Of a stretch of DNA of 64,000 nt, positions 18,824-28,075 are shown piece after piece. Position 1 is the first letter of the stretch; every line of letters starts with the position of its first letter. Under the pieces are notes generated by a model. It was given only the letters and a program-made list of their open reading frames with translations, had not been told where the DNA came from and did not search any database. The translations under genes were made by a program, and so were the position numbers. The DNA comes from Agromyces ramosus (GTDB lineage Bacteria; Actinomycetota; Actinomycetes; Actinomycetales; Microbacteriaceae), in contig NZ_JAUSYY010000001.1 of NCBI RefSeq assembly GCF_030817175.1, positions 3,100,001 to 3,164,000 of the forward strand. The letters run 5' to 3'.

Positions 18824-20581
18824 ATGTCTCCGCAGCAGACCACCCCCAAGCGACGTCGGGAGCACGAGCCCGGCCGGAGCACCCGAGCGGATGTCGCGGC
18901 GCTCCGCGACCGGCCGAGTGCCGAGGTGCTCGTGATCGGCGGCGGCATCAACGGCATCGCCACCTTCCGCGACCTCGCGCTGCAGGGTGTCGACGTCGTG
19001 CTCGTCGAGCGCGACGACTTCGTGTCGGGCGCCTCGTCGGCCTCGTCGCACATGATCCACGGCGGCATCCGCTATCTCGAGAACGGCGAGTTCAGGCTCG
19101 TGAAGGAGTCGGTCGAAGAGCGCAACGGCCTGCTTCGCATCGCACCGCACTACGTGAAGCCCCTCGAGACCACGGTGCCGATCTTCTCCACGTTCTCGGG
19201 CATCCTCTCCGCACCGCTGCGGTTCCTCACCCACCAGCCGGGCAAGCCGACCGAGCGTGGCGCCGCGCTCATCAAGACCGGGCTCACGATCTACGACGCG
19301 TTCTCACGCGACGGTGGCCAGGTGCCGCGCCACCGCTTCCACGGGGCGAAGCGTTCGCTGGCCGAGCTGCCCGCACTGAACCCCGACGTGAAGTACACGG
19401 CGACGTACTTCGACGCGAGCATGCACGATCCCGAGCGGCTCGCCCTCGACGTGCTCTTCGACGGCCTCGCCGCTGGTCCGCGCGCGCGGGCCGCCAACCA
19501 CCTCGAAGCGGTGGGCCTGGATGCCGCGGGCGTGCGTCTGCGCGACGCGGTCACCGGTGACGAGTTCGCCATCGCCGCCGACGTGATCGTCAACACGTCA
19601 GGGCCATGGGCCGATGTCACGAACGAGAGCCTCGGCCGGCCGACGAGCTACATGGGAGGAACGAAGGGCTCGCACATCGTGCTCGACCACCCCGAGCTGC
19701 TCGCCGCGACCGGCGGCCGGGAGATCTTCTTCGAGCACGACGACGGCCGCATCGTCCTGATCTACCCGCTCCAGGGCCGCGTGATGGTGGGCACGACGGA
19801 CCTCGAGCACGATATGCGCGAGCCCGCGATCTGCACCGAGGCCGAGGTCGACTACTTCTTCGAGCTCATCGCGCACGTCTTCCCGGCCATCGGCGTCGAC
19901 CGGTCGCAGATCGTGTACCGCTTCGCCGGAGTGCGGCCGCTCCCTCGCCACGACGACACGCAACCCGGGTTCGTCTCCCGCGACTATCGCATCGAGCGGA
20001 GCGAGATCGGGGCCCGCCCGGGCACGACCCTGCTCAGCCTCGTCGGCGGCAAGTGGACGACCTTCCGCGCACTCGCCGAACACCTCGCCGACGAGGTGCT
20101 CGAGCTGCTCGGCCGTGCTCGCACGGTCTCGACGAGGGGACTCGCCATCGGTGGCGGCGCGCGGTACCCCGCGACCGACGACGCCCGCCGCGTCTGGCTC
20201 GCCTCGCACGGTGACGAGGTCGGCCGCGATCGCGCGGCGCAACTGCTCGAGCGGTACGGCACGCGGGCGGAGGTCTTCCTCTCCCAGATCGAGGGCGAGA
20301 CGGATGCCCCGCTCGTGAACCACCACGGCTACAGCGTGCTCGAGGTGCGATGGCTCGCCCGCACCGAGCGTGTCGTGCACCTCGCCGACCTCGTGCTGCG
20401 ACGCACGAGCATGGCGTTCACGGGCAGCATCACGACGCCCCTCCTCGACGAGCTGGCGACGCTCGTGGGCGATGAGCTCGGCTGGGATGCCGAGCGGCGC
20501 CGCGCCGAGGTCGCGGCCACGCGGACCCTCCTTCTCGAGCGTCACGGCGTGGTGCTCGAGGCATCCGCCGCGCTCGTCTGA
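18824..20581 (+). CDS. glpD: aerobic glycerol-3-phosphate dehydrogenase
   Basis: An FAD-dependent, membrane-associated dehydrogenase of 585 residues that oxidises glycerol 3-phosphate to dihydroxyacetone phosphate and feeds electrons to quinone. Residues about 33-60 form the FAD dinucleotide fold (VLVIGGGINGIATFRDLALQG). ASSASSHMIHGGIRYLENGEF (about 68-88) and the GVRPLPRHDD segment are typical of GlpD. The C-terminal helical domain is complete. ATG 18824 has GAGAGGA upstream. No glpF or glpK is adjacent. Regulation by the divergent SorC-type protein rather than a GlpR is suggested by the shared promoter region. Confidence 0.95.
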   Translation: MSPQQTTPKRRREHEPGRSTRADVAALRDRPSAEVLVIGGGINGIATFRDLALQGVDVVLVERDDFVSGASSASSHMIHGGIRYLENGEFRLVKESVEERNGLLRIAPHYVKPLETTVPIFSTFSGILSAPLRFLTHQPGKPTERGAALIKTGLTIYDAFSRDGGQVPRHRFHGAKRSLAELPALNPDVKYTATYFDASMHDPERLALDVLFDGLAAGPRARAANHLEAVGLDAAGVRLRDAVTGDEFAIAADVIVNTSGPWADVTNESLGRPTSYMGGTKGSHIVLDHPELLAATGGREIFFEHDDGRIVLIYPLQGRVMVGTTDLEHDMREPAICTEAEVDYFFELIAHVFPAIGVDRSQIVYRFAGVRPLPRHDDTQPGFVSRDYRIERSEIGARPGTTLLSLVGGKWTTFRALAEHLADEVLELLGRARTVSTRGLAIGGGARYPATDDARRVWLASHGDEVGRDRAAQLLERYGTRAEVFLSQIEGETDAPLVNHHGYSVLEVRWLARTERVVHLADLVLRRTSMAFTGSITTPLLDELATLVGDELGWDAERRRAEVAATRTLLLERHGVVLEASAALV

Positions 20582-20680
20582 CCGCATTCGCGCTGTGGAG
20601 GAGCACGGTCTCGACGACGCTCGACCGGTCGACGGCTTGTCGACGTCGAACGGGGCTCACCGCAGGTACGGTGGGGATCG

Positions 20681-20712
20681 CGAGCCGGGTGCATGGGGGT
20701 GCGCCCGGCTCG
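20681..20712. terminator. bidirectional terminator between glpD and HAD gene
   Basis: CGAGCCGGG and CCCGGCTCG pair in a 9-bp stem, with a short inner stem GCA/TGC, between convergent genes. It can serve both strands. Confidence 0.7.
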
Positions 20713-20721
20713 TTCGGTCGG

Positions 20722-21474
20722 TCAGCGGTCGAGTTGCTCGGCGAGAAGCGGTGCGAGTTCGGCGAGGCCCGCGATCTCGTGCACTCCGGATGCCTCGGCC
20801 TCGCCCGATTCGCCGGCACCGCTCGGCGCACCCGGGCGGTGCAGCCACACGCCGATGAGCCCGGCCGCCGCCGCGCCGACGGCGTCGGTGACGAGCCGGT
20901 CGCCGACGTACGCGGCGGGCGTCGCGTGGGCATCGCCTCCGAAGCGCTCGAGCGCGACCCGGAAGATGCGCTCGTCGGGTTTCGTCACGCCGACCTCACC
21001 GGAGGCGATGACGTGCTCGAACCGGTCGAGGATGCCGAGTCGTTGGAGCTTCGCCGTCTGGTAGTCGAGCTCGCCGTTCGTGATGACGCCGAGCCGGACG
21101 CGGGGGAGCGCGTCGGCGAGTGCGTCGAGCGCCGGGATGGCGTCGTCGTGCAGTGCCCATGACTCGCGGTAGTGCTCGAAGTAGCGGGCGAACCAGGCGC
21201 CCGCCGCCGCCTCGTCGAGCTCGTCGCCGTGTGCGATCGCGAACGCCCGCGCCCGGGCGCGCCGCTGCTGTTCGAACGTCAGGTGACCGGCGAGATAGGC
21301 GTGGTAGTGCTCCTCTTCGAGGTCATACCAGAAGCGCTGCGATGCGAGCGCCTCGCCGCTGTATGCACGTTCACGCATGTGCAGCAGAATACCGCGTTCG
21401 ACCGCCTCGCGATGCGCCAAGAGGGTGTCGTCGAGGTCGAAGAGCACGATCGGTGCCGACTCTCGCATGGTCAT
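20722..21474 (-). CDS. HAD-superfamily phosphatase (YjjG-like)
   Basis: A 250-residue haloacid dehalogenase-like hydrolase. Motif I is FDLDDTLL (about residues 11-18, nucleophile Asp). A helical cap (about 20-100) follows. Motif II is ITNGE (about 131-135), motif III the Lys in GVTKPDERIF (about 161-170), and motif IV YVGDRLVTD (about 187-195). The order and cap type match the YjjG/pyrimidine nucleotidase subgroup; the physiological substrate is uncertain. It stands alone, convergent with glpD and upstream of no obvious partner. Confidence 0.9.
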   Translation of the reverse strand: MTMRESAPIVLFDLDDTLLAHREAVERGILLHMRERAYSGEALASQRFWYDLEEEHYHAYLAGHLTFEQQRRARARAFAIAHGDELDEAAAGAWFARYFEHYRESWALHDDAIPALDALADALPRVRLGVITNGELDYQTAKLQRLGILDRFEHVIASGEVGVTKPDERIFRVALERFGGDAHATPAAYVGDRLVTDAVGAAAAGLIGVWLHRPGAPSGAGESGEAEASGVHEIAGLAELAPLLAEQLDR

Positions 21475-21548
21475 GATGGGCGGCTCACAGGAACATGCGA
21501 CTTCTGGAATGTGAACGGGCGGGGCCGCTGCGCCGGGGGGTGGGCATG

Positions 21549-23448
<1,900 letters not shown>

Positions 23449-23458
23449 GCATCCGATC

Positions 23459-23802
23459 CTACGGGAGCCCTCCGACGTCGGTTCGCGCGGTCGCAGCGGC
23501 GACGGAGGCCTCGAGGAACGCGAGCTCCTGCTCGGCGAGCGCGAGGCGTCGACGGGCCGGAAGCCGCATCATCCAGTTCGAAGCGCCGAGGTCGTCTTGC
23601 GCCTCTCGCACGCGCACCTGCGCAGCCGACACCCGCACGGGAAGAGCGTCATGCTCTTGTGCGTGAGGTCGCTCGCCCGCGCGATGGGCGAACGGACCGC
23701 GCCATCGAGGTCGAGCGGGTCTTCAGGCGGTGGCGGGTGGCGGTCGGGAGCGGCGTCGTTGCGCCTGCTTCCCCGATGCCCAGCGGAGGTGCGCGCGCTC
23801 AC
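23459..23802 (-). pseudogene. small unknown gene, frameshifted
   Basis: The minus strand reads as protein-like, high-GC3 sequence in two frames that join at 23639-23641. Upstream is SARTSAGHRGSRRND...DLDGAVRSPIARASDLTHKSMTLF. Downstream is PVRVSAAQVRVREAQDDLG...LALAEQELAFLEASVAAATARTD, ending at TAG 23459. Adding one C to the CCC run would fuse them into a 114-residue protein with a helical, possibly coiled-coil C-terminus. The GTG at 23802 has GGGTGGA upstream. The family is not recognised. It sits 10 bases before xth, so an operon is likely. A sequence error would explain the break equally well. Confidence 0.55.
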
Positions 23803-23953
23803 GATTCCACCCTGGTGATCGAAGCGAGCGAACGATGGCACGCCGGGCATCGACTTGTCAAGCCGTGGTGCCTGCATTGAGAAGGCTCTTCGTGCGCGAG
23901 CACACTGAAAGTGCTGACCCGGCATACCCGAGCCGGCTCCCAACCCGAAATTT

Positions 23954-23958
23954 GGAGC
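23954..23958 (+). promoter_or_regulatory. RBS paired in a leader hairpin, first surface gene
   Basis: GCTCC at 23936-23940 can pair with GGAGC at 23954-23958, which is the ribosome binding site of the gene starting at 23963. The surrounding 50 bases are nearly identical to the leader of the next surface gene (25729-25777), so the arrangement is conserved between the paralogues. Confidence 0.5.
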
Positions 23959-23962
23959 TGTC

Positions 23963-25543
23963 ATGCATACCCACAACCCTGCCCACCGCGCCGACCCACC
24001 AGACCGGGTTCGCCCACGCGCGGGCGTCATCGCAATGCTCGCCGGCATCGTCGCCGGCGCGCTCGTGCTCTTCGGAGCACCGGCGGTCGTCGCTGCCGAC
24101 GATCTCGCCGCCGTCCCGACCGCCGAGGTCACTGCCGTCGCGCCCGCGGAGGGCGAGGCGACGGAACCCGAGGCGCCGCCGCCGCCCGAGACGGCTCCTG
24201 AGCCGCCTGCCGAGCCGGTAGCCGAACCACCTGCCGAGCCGGTGGCCGAACCACCTGCCGAGCCGGTGGCCGAGCCGCCTGTCGAGCCCGTGCCCGAGCC
24301 GCCTGCCGAGCCGGTCGCCGAATCGGCCGAGCCGATCGAGGCAGTAGCGCCCGAGCCCGAGCCCGCCCTCGCGGCCCAAACGGTTGCCGTCGCGGAGGAC
24401 CCGGGCGGACCGCCGATCCAAACCGGGTTGAACGACCATGTCGCGATCTGTCACGCCACCTCGAGTGAATCGAACCCGTACGTGTTCATCAACCCGAGTG
24501 TGCGTTCGATCATCTCCCCGGTCGGCGACCCGGGTGACCCGTTCCACGGTGGCCAGGCGCACGCCGTGCACCAGGACGCCGGCGACATCATCCCGGCGTT
24601 CGACTACCTCGACTCGGAAGGCAATCCGCAGCACTTCCCGGGGCTGAACCTCGATCTCATCGACATCCTCGAGAACGAGTGCGGGGCTCCTGTGCCGACG
24701 GTGCAGCTCTCGGTCGTGTGCCCGCCTGGGGGCGATCCCACGCCCGCGCTGAACGTCTCGCTCTCGGGTCTGCTCGTCACCTTCGACTATGAGTTGAGGG
24801 TGTTCCGGGTCGGGGACGACGAGGAGGTGGCATCGCTGTCGATCACGCCGACCGGCGCGGTCTTCAACGGTGAGCTCGCAGCACTGCCACCGGGTGAGTA
24901 TCTCGTGCGCCTGGAACGCGAAGGGGTGACCGTTCGCACGGCCGTCGTCACGATCGCGGAGTGCCCGCCGCCGCCGCCTCCAGTCCCCGGGTGGGAGCTC
25001 ATGAAGAGCTCCGTCCCCGCTGACGGGGCGACGGTGATGCCGGGCGACATCGTGAGCTACACCCTCACGGCAGAGAACACGTCGCAGGCGGTCGTCATTG
25101 GCGCGCAGGCGTTCGACGATATCTCCGACGTGCTCGATGACGCCACGTTGCTGCTGCCACTGCCCGCTGGTCTCACCGGCCCGGTCGGCGGCGTGCTCAC
25201 GTGGAGCATCCCCGACCTCGACCCGGGAGAGACCGCCTCGGTCACCTACCAGGTCAGGGTCGACGCGAACTCGGGCGGGCAGCTGCTCCACAACGTGGTC
25301 GTGCCGTCGCAAGGCGGCGAGTGCCCCGTGGGTGGCGCGGATGCGAACGGTCCGTGCGTCGTCGATCACCCGGTGAAGCCGACGCCACCGCCGCCGGCCC
25401 CCGCGAAGGCCGCCCCGGTGACCCCGGTCCGGCTCGCCGAGTCGGGTGTCGAGACCGGTGGGCTGATGCCACTCGGCGCCGCGCTGGTCCTGCTCGGCGC
25501 AGCCGGATCGGCGTTCGCAGCCCGTCGTCGATCGATGGGATGA
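23963..25543 (+). CDS. secreted surface protein, LAxTG-like sorting signal
   Basis: A 526-residue exported protein. Signal peptide: basic N-terminus and hydrophobic core (about residues 21-45). A Pro/Glu-rich spacer (about 70-135) includes five 8-residue repeats of the EPPAEPVA type. Residues about 150-235 form a domain with CHATSSESNPYVFINPSVRS and HQDAGDIIPAFDY. A beta-sandwich region (about 240-335) is followed by a DUF11-type domain (about 345-480, WELMKSSVPADGATVMPGDIVSYTLTAENTS). It ends LAESGVETGG, a hydrophobic helix and ARRRSMG, which resembles a class E sortase signal with Ser in place of Thr. Tandem paralogue of the next gene. The function is probably in the cell envelope and is otherwise unknown. 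Confidence 0.88.
   Translation: MHTHNPAHRADPPDRVRPRAGVIAMLAGIVAGALVLFGAPAVVAADDLAAVPTAEVTAVAPAEGEATEPEAPPPPETAPEPPAEPVAEPPAEPVAEPPAEPVAEPPVEPVPEPPAEPVAESAEPIEAVAPEPEPALAAQTVAVAEDPGGPPIQTGLNDHVAICHATSSESNPYVFINPSVRSIISPVGDPGDPFHGGQAHAVHQDAGDIIPAFDYLDSEGNPQHFPGLNLDLIDILENECGAPVPTVQLSVVCPPGGDPTPALNVSLSGLLVTFDYELRVFRVGDDEEVASLSITPTGAVFNGELAALPPGEYLVRLEREGVTVRTAVVTIAECPPPPPPVPGWELMKSSVPADGATVMPGDIVSYTLTAENTSQAVVIGAQAFDDISDVLDDATLLLPLPAGLTGPVGGVLTWSIPDLDPGETASVTYQVRVDANSGGQLLHNVVVPSQGGECPVGGADANGPCVVDHPVKPTPPPPAPAKAAPVTPVRLAESGVETGGLMPLGAALVLLGAAGSAFAARRRSMG
24200..24319 (+). repeat. five 24-base tandem repeats in coding sequence
   Basis: Five consecutive 24-base units (24200, 24224, 24248, 24272, 24296) encode EPPAEPVA-type octapeptides in the Pro-rich spacer of the surface protein. 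Units 2 and 3 are identical. Such repeats can vary in number. Confidence 0.9.
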
Positions 25544-25555
25544 ACCGCCTGAGAG

Positions 25556-25611
25556 TGCGATGAGGATCGCATGACGGATGCCGCAGCCGAACGTTCGGCT
25601 GCGGCATCCGT
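25556..25611 (+). terminator. tandem hairpins after first surface gene
   Basis: A small hairpin (TGCGAT-GAGG-ATCGCA, 25556-25571) is followed by a perfect 38-base palindrome (25574-25611) built on CGGATGCCGC. The same two-hairpin arrangement recurs after the paralogue at 27811-27866. Confidence 0.75.
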
Positions 25612-25636
25612 GTGTCGTCTCCCAGCGCTGACGAGC

Positions 25637-25712
25637 AGTGGTGGCCCGTCAGAGTGGTGGCCCGTCTTCGGGGGGAAAAACCCGGGGAATTCTTGCCGAT
25701 CGCAGATTCCCC
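25637..25712 (+). repeat. short direct and inverted repeats upstream of second surface gene
   Basis: AGTGGTGGCCCGTC occurs twice with period 16 (25637-25650, 25653-25666). GGGGAAT (25684-25690) is inverted as ATTCCCC (25706-25712). They lie 65-140 bases upstream of the start at 25778 and could be promoter or regulatory elements. Function unknown. Confidence 0.45.
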
Positions 25713-25777
25713 AGCGCACACTGGCACCGCTGACCCGGTTTACCCGAGCCGGCTCCCAACCCGAATTTGGAGCTGTC

Positions 25778-27799
25778 ATGCATCGATACAGTCCTGCCCA
25801 CCACGCCATCCGATCCGAACGGCTTCGTCCGCGAGCGGGCGTCACCGCCACCGTCGCCGGCTTCGTCGTCGGCGCCCTCGTGCTCTTCGGAGCGCCGACG
25901 GTCGCCGCAGCCGACGAGCTCGCCGCTGCCCCCGCCGACACCACCGTCGTCGCACCCGCCGAGGTCGCGACGACGGATCCCGAGGCGCCACCGCCCGCCG
26001 AGCCGGTCGCCGAACCGGTCGTCGAACCGGTCGTCGAGCCGGTCGCGGAACCCGCCGTGGCCGAACCATCGGGCGATCCGCCCGCAGGTCCGCCGGTCGA
26101 TCCGGTCGTGTCCGAGGCTTCCTCGCCGGAGCCCGCACCCGAGCCGGTCACGGCGGCCGCCAGGTTGGCACTCGACACGGCCGACGGGAACGGCGGACCG
26201 CCGGTGACCACGATCCCCGCGTGGAAGGACAAGGTCGCCATCTGCCACGCCACCTCGAGCGAATCGAACCCGTACGTGTCGATCAGTCCGAGCGTGCGCT
26301 CGATCATCGACCCGAACGGTGACCCCGAGGACCCGACCGACCCGTCGCACGCGCACTCGGAGCACCAGGACTTCGGCGACATCATCCCCGCGTTCGACTA
26401 CTTCGACAAAGAGGGTGTCGAGCACCACTTCCCGGGCTTGAACCTCCACCTGCTGCCGATCTTCGAGAACGACTGCGACCTGCCCGAACCGGCGCTGCAG
26501 CTCTCGGTGGTGCCGTGCCCGCCCGCCGGAGCGGTGACGCGCCTGCTGCACGTCACGGTGTCCGGCGTCGTGATCAGCTTCGATTACGAGTTGACGGTCT
26601 ACGTGTCCGGCACGGACGACGTCGTCGCTGAGCTCACATTCGAGGCCGCGACCGGCACGTTCGACGGTGACTTCGAGCCGTTGCCGCCGGGAGCGTACGA
26701 CGTCACACTCCACCGTGTCGGGGCCGATCCCGATGAGGATCGCACCGTCACGATCGTGCTCGAAGCATGCCCCCCGCCCCTTGTGCCGGGATGGGAGCTC
26801 ATCAAGAGCTCCGACCCGACCGACGGCGAGACGGTCGAGGCCGGTGACGTGATCACGTACTACCTCGACGCCGAGAACACCTCGGAGGCGACGGTCACGG
26901 GAGCGCAAGCCTTCGACAACGTCGCCGACGTGCTCGACAACGCAACGCTCCTCGAGCTCGGTCCCGGTCTCACCGGCCCGGTCGGCAACGTGCTGACGTG
27001 GACGCTGCCGACCCTCGAACCGGGTGAGGCGGTGCAGACCTGGTACACCGTCGAGGTCGGCGAGGACGTCGTGGGCGAGCTGCTCCACAACGTGGTCGAG
27101 CCGTCCGAGGGCGGCGAGTGCCCGCCCGGCGGCGAGGATGCGAACGGACCGTGCGTCGTCGACCATCCGGTGAAGTCGATCGCCCTCGACGGCCAGGCGA
27201 TCTGCAAGAACGACACCCCGTTGTTCAGCTACGCCATCACGCCGTTCAACATCGACGACCCCGCCGCCAACCCGATCGTGCTGATCTGGTGGACGCCCGA
27301 GGCCTTCGCCGCTCGTGACCCGTCGCTCCCGGCCGGTGACATCGCGGCGATCCTCGCCGATGGTGCCTCGCAGGTCGATCCGATCGCCTACCCGGCCGGT
27401 TGGTCGAGCGGCGTGACGATCTCCGACGAGCAGCTCTGGCCGGGAGCGGCGGTCGACGCCCAGGGCAACCCGACGGACTGGCCCGGCTGGACGCTGCTGC
27501 CCGACGGCACGTGGATCCTCGACCCCAGTGCGCCGTTCTACGACCTGCGCGCCGAGGCGGTCGTCGAGATCCGCATCAACCCGTCGACCGACGCCATCGC
27601 GGTGTACCCGCCGCCGACGCCCAACTGCAACGCGGCGCCGCCGCCCAACCAGGCGAAGCCCGCCTCGACGCCGACGACGCCGACCGGGCTCGCATCCACG
27701 GGCGTCGAGACCAGTGGGCTGCTGCCGTTCGCCGCGGCGCTGCTGCTGCTGGGAGCTGCCGGGCTGGGCGTCGCAGCCCGTCGTCGATCGATGGGATGA
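25778..27799 (+). CDS. secreted surface protein, LASTG sorting signal
   Basis: A 673-residue paralogue of the preceding gene. It has a signal peptide (hydrophobic core about residues 22-45) and a Pro/Glu spacer with EPVVEPVVEP repeats. The CHATSSESNPYVSISPSVRS domain (about 152-240), a beta region and a DUF11-type domain (about 340-475) follow. An extra C-terminal domain (about 480-620, AICKNDTPLFSYAI to LWPGAAVDAQGNPTDWPGW) is absent from the first paralogue but resembles one in the third surface protein. It ends LASTGVETSG, a hydrophobic helix and ARRRSMG. LASTG fits the LAxTG signal of class E sortases, so covalent attachment to peptidoglycan is expected. The sortase itself is not in the window. 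Confidence 0.9.
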   Translation: MHRYSPAHHAIRSERLRPRAGVTATVAGFVVGALVLFGAPTVAAADELAAAPADTTVVAPAEVATTDPEAPPPAEPVAEPVVEPVVEPVAEPAVAEPSGDPPAGPPVDPVVSEASSPEPAPEPVTAAARLALDTADGNGGPPVTTIPAWKDKVAICHATSSESNPYVSISPSVRSIIDPNGDPEDPTDPSHAHSEHQDFGDIIPAFDYFDKEGVEHHFPGLNLHLLPIFENDCDLPEPALQLSVVPCPPAGAVTRLLHVTVSGVVISFDYELTVYVSGTDDVVAELTFEAATGTFDGDFEPLPPGAYDVTLHRVGADPDEDRTVTIVLEACPPPLVPGWELIKSSDPTDGETVEAGDVITYYLDAENTSEATVTGAQAFDNVADVLDNATLLELGPGLTGPVGNVLTWTLPTLEPGEAVQTWYTVEVGEDVVGELLHNVVEPSEGGECPPGGEDANGPCVVDHPVKSIALDGQAICKNDTPLFSYAITPFNIDDPAANPIVLIWWTPEAFAARDPSLPAGDIAAILADGASQVDPIAYPAGWSSGVTISDEQLWPGAAVDAQGNPTDWPGWTLLPDGTWILDPSAPFYDLRAEAVVEIRINPSTDAIAVYPPPTPNCNAAPPPNQAKPASTPTTPTGLASTGVETSGLLPFAAALLLLGAAGLGVAARRRSMG

Positions 27800-27810
27800 A
27801 CCGCCTGAGC

Positions 27811-27866
27811 GTGCGATGAGGATCGCACGACGGATGCCGCGGCCGCGTGTCGGCCGCGGCATTCGT
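27811..27866 (+). terminator. tandem hairpins after second surface gene
   Basis: GTGCGAT-GAGG-ATCGCAC (27811-27828) is followed by a 15-bp stem with one mismatch and a 5-base loop (27831-27865) made from CGGATGCCGCGGCCG. It mirrors 25556-25611. Confidence 0.75.
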
Positions 27867-28075
27867 GTACCCCATCTGCGGGTCGGCAGGGCTTGAGCGT
27901 GTCGCTTTCGTAACCAAACGACCCCCGTTTTGGGTCCAACGCGAGGGTTCCTCGCATTGGGGTGCCGGTGCAAGTATTCGCTTGAGTCCGTTTACCCGCG
28001 GATTCGAGCCCGCACTACCCGGCGGGCTGAGTACAGCCAGGGCGTTGTTCACGCCCCGTAACCCGAAGGCTGATA

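Noticed and set aside
24200..24319. Regular repeats considered as a CRISPR array
   Set aside because: There are no spacers. The units are contiguous, in frame and encode a Pro/Glu spacer.
25649..27973. Open frame of 774 codons on the minus strand opposite the second surface gene
   Set aside because: Same shadow effect. The plus-strand protein is clearly homologous to its tandem neighbour, and the antisense frame crosses the terminator and leader.
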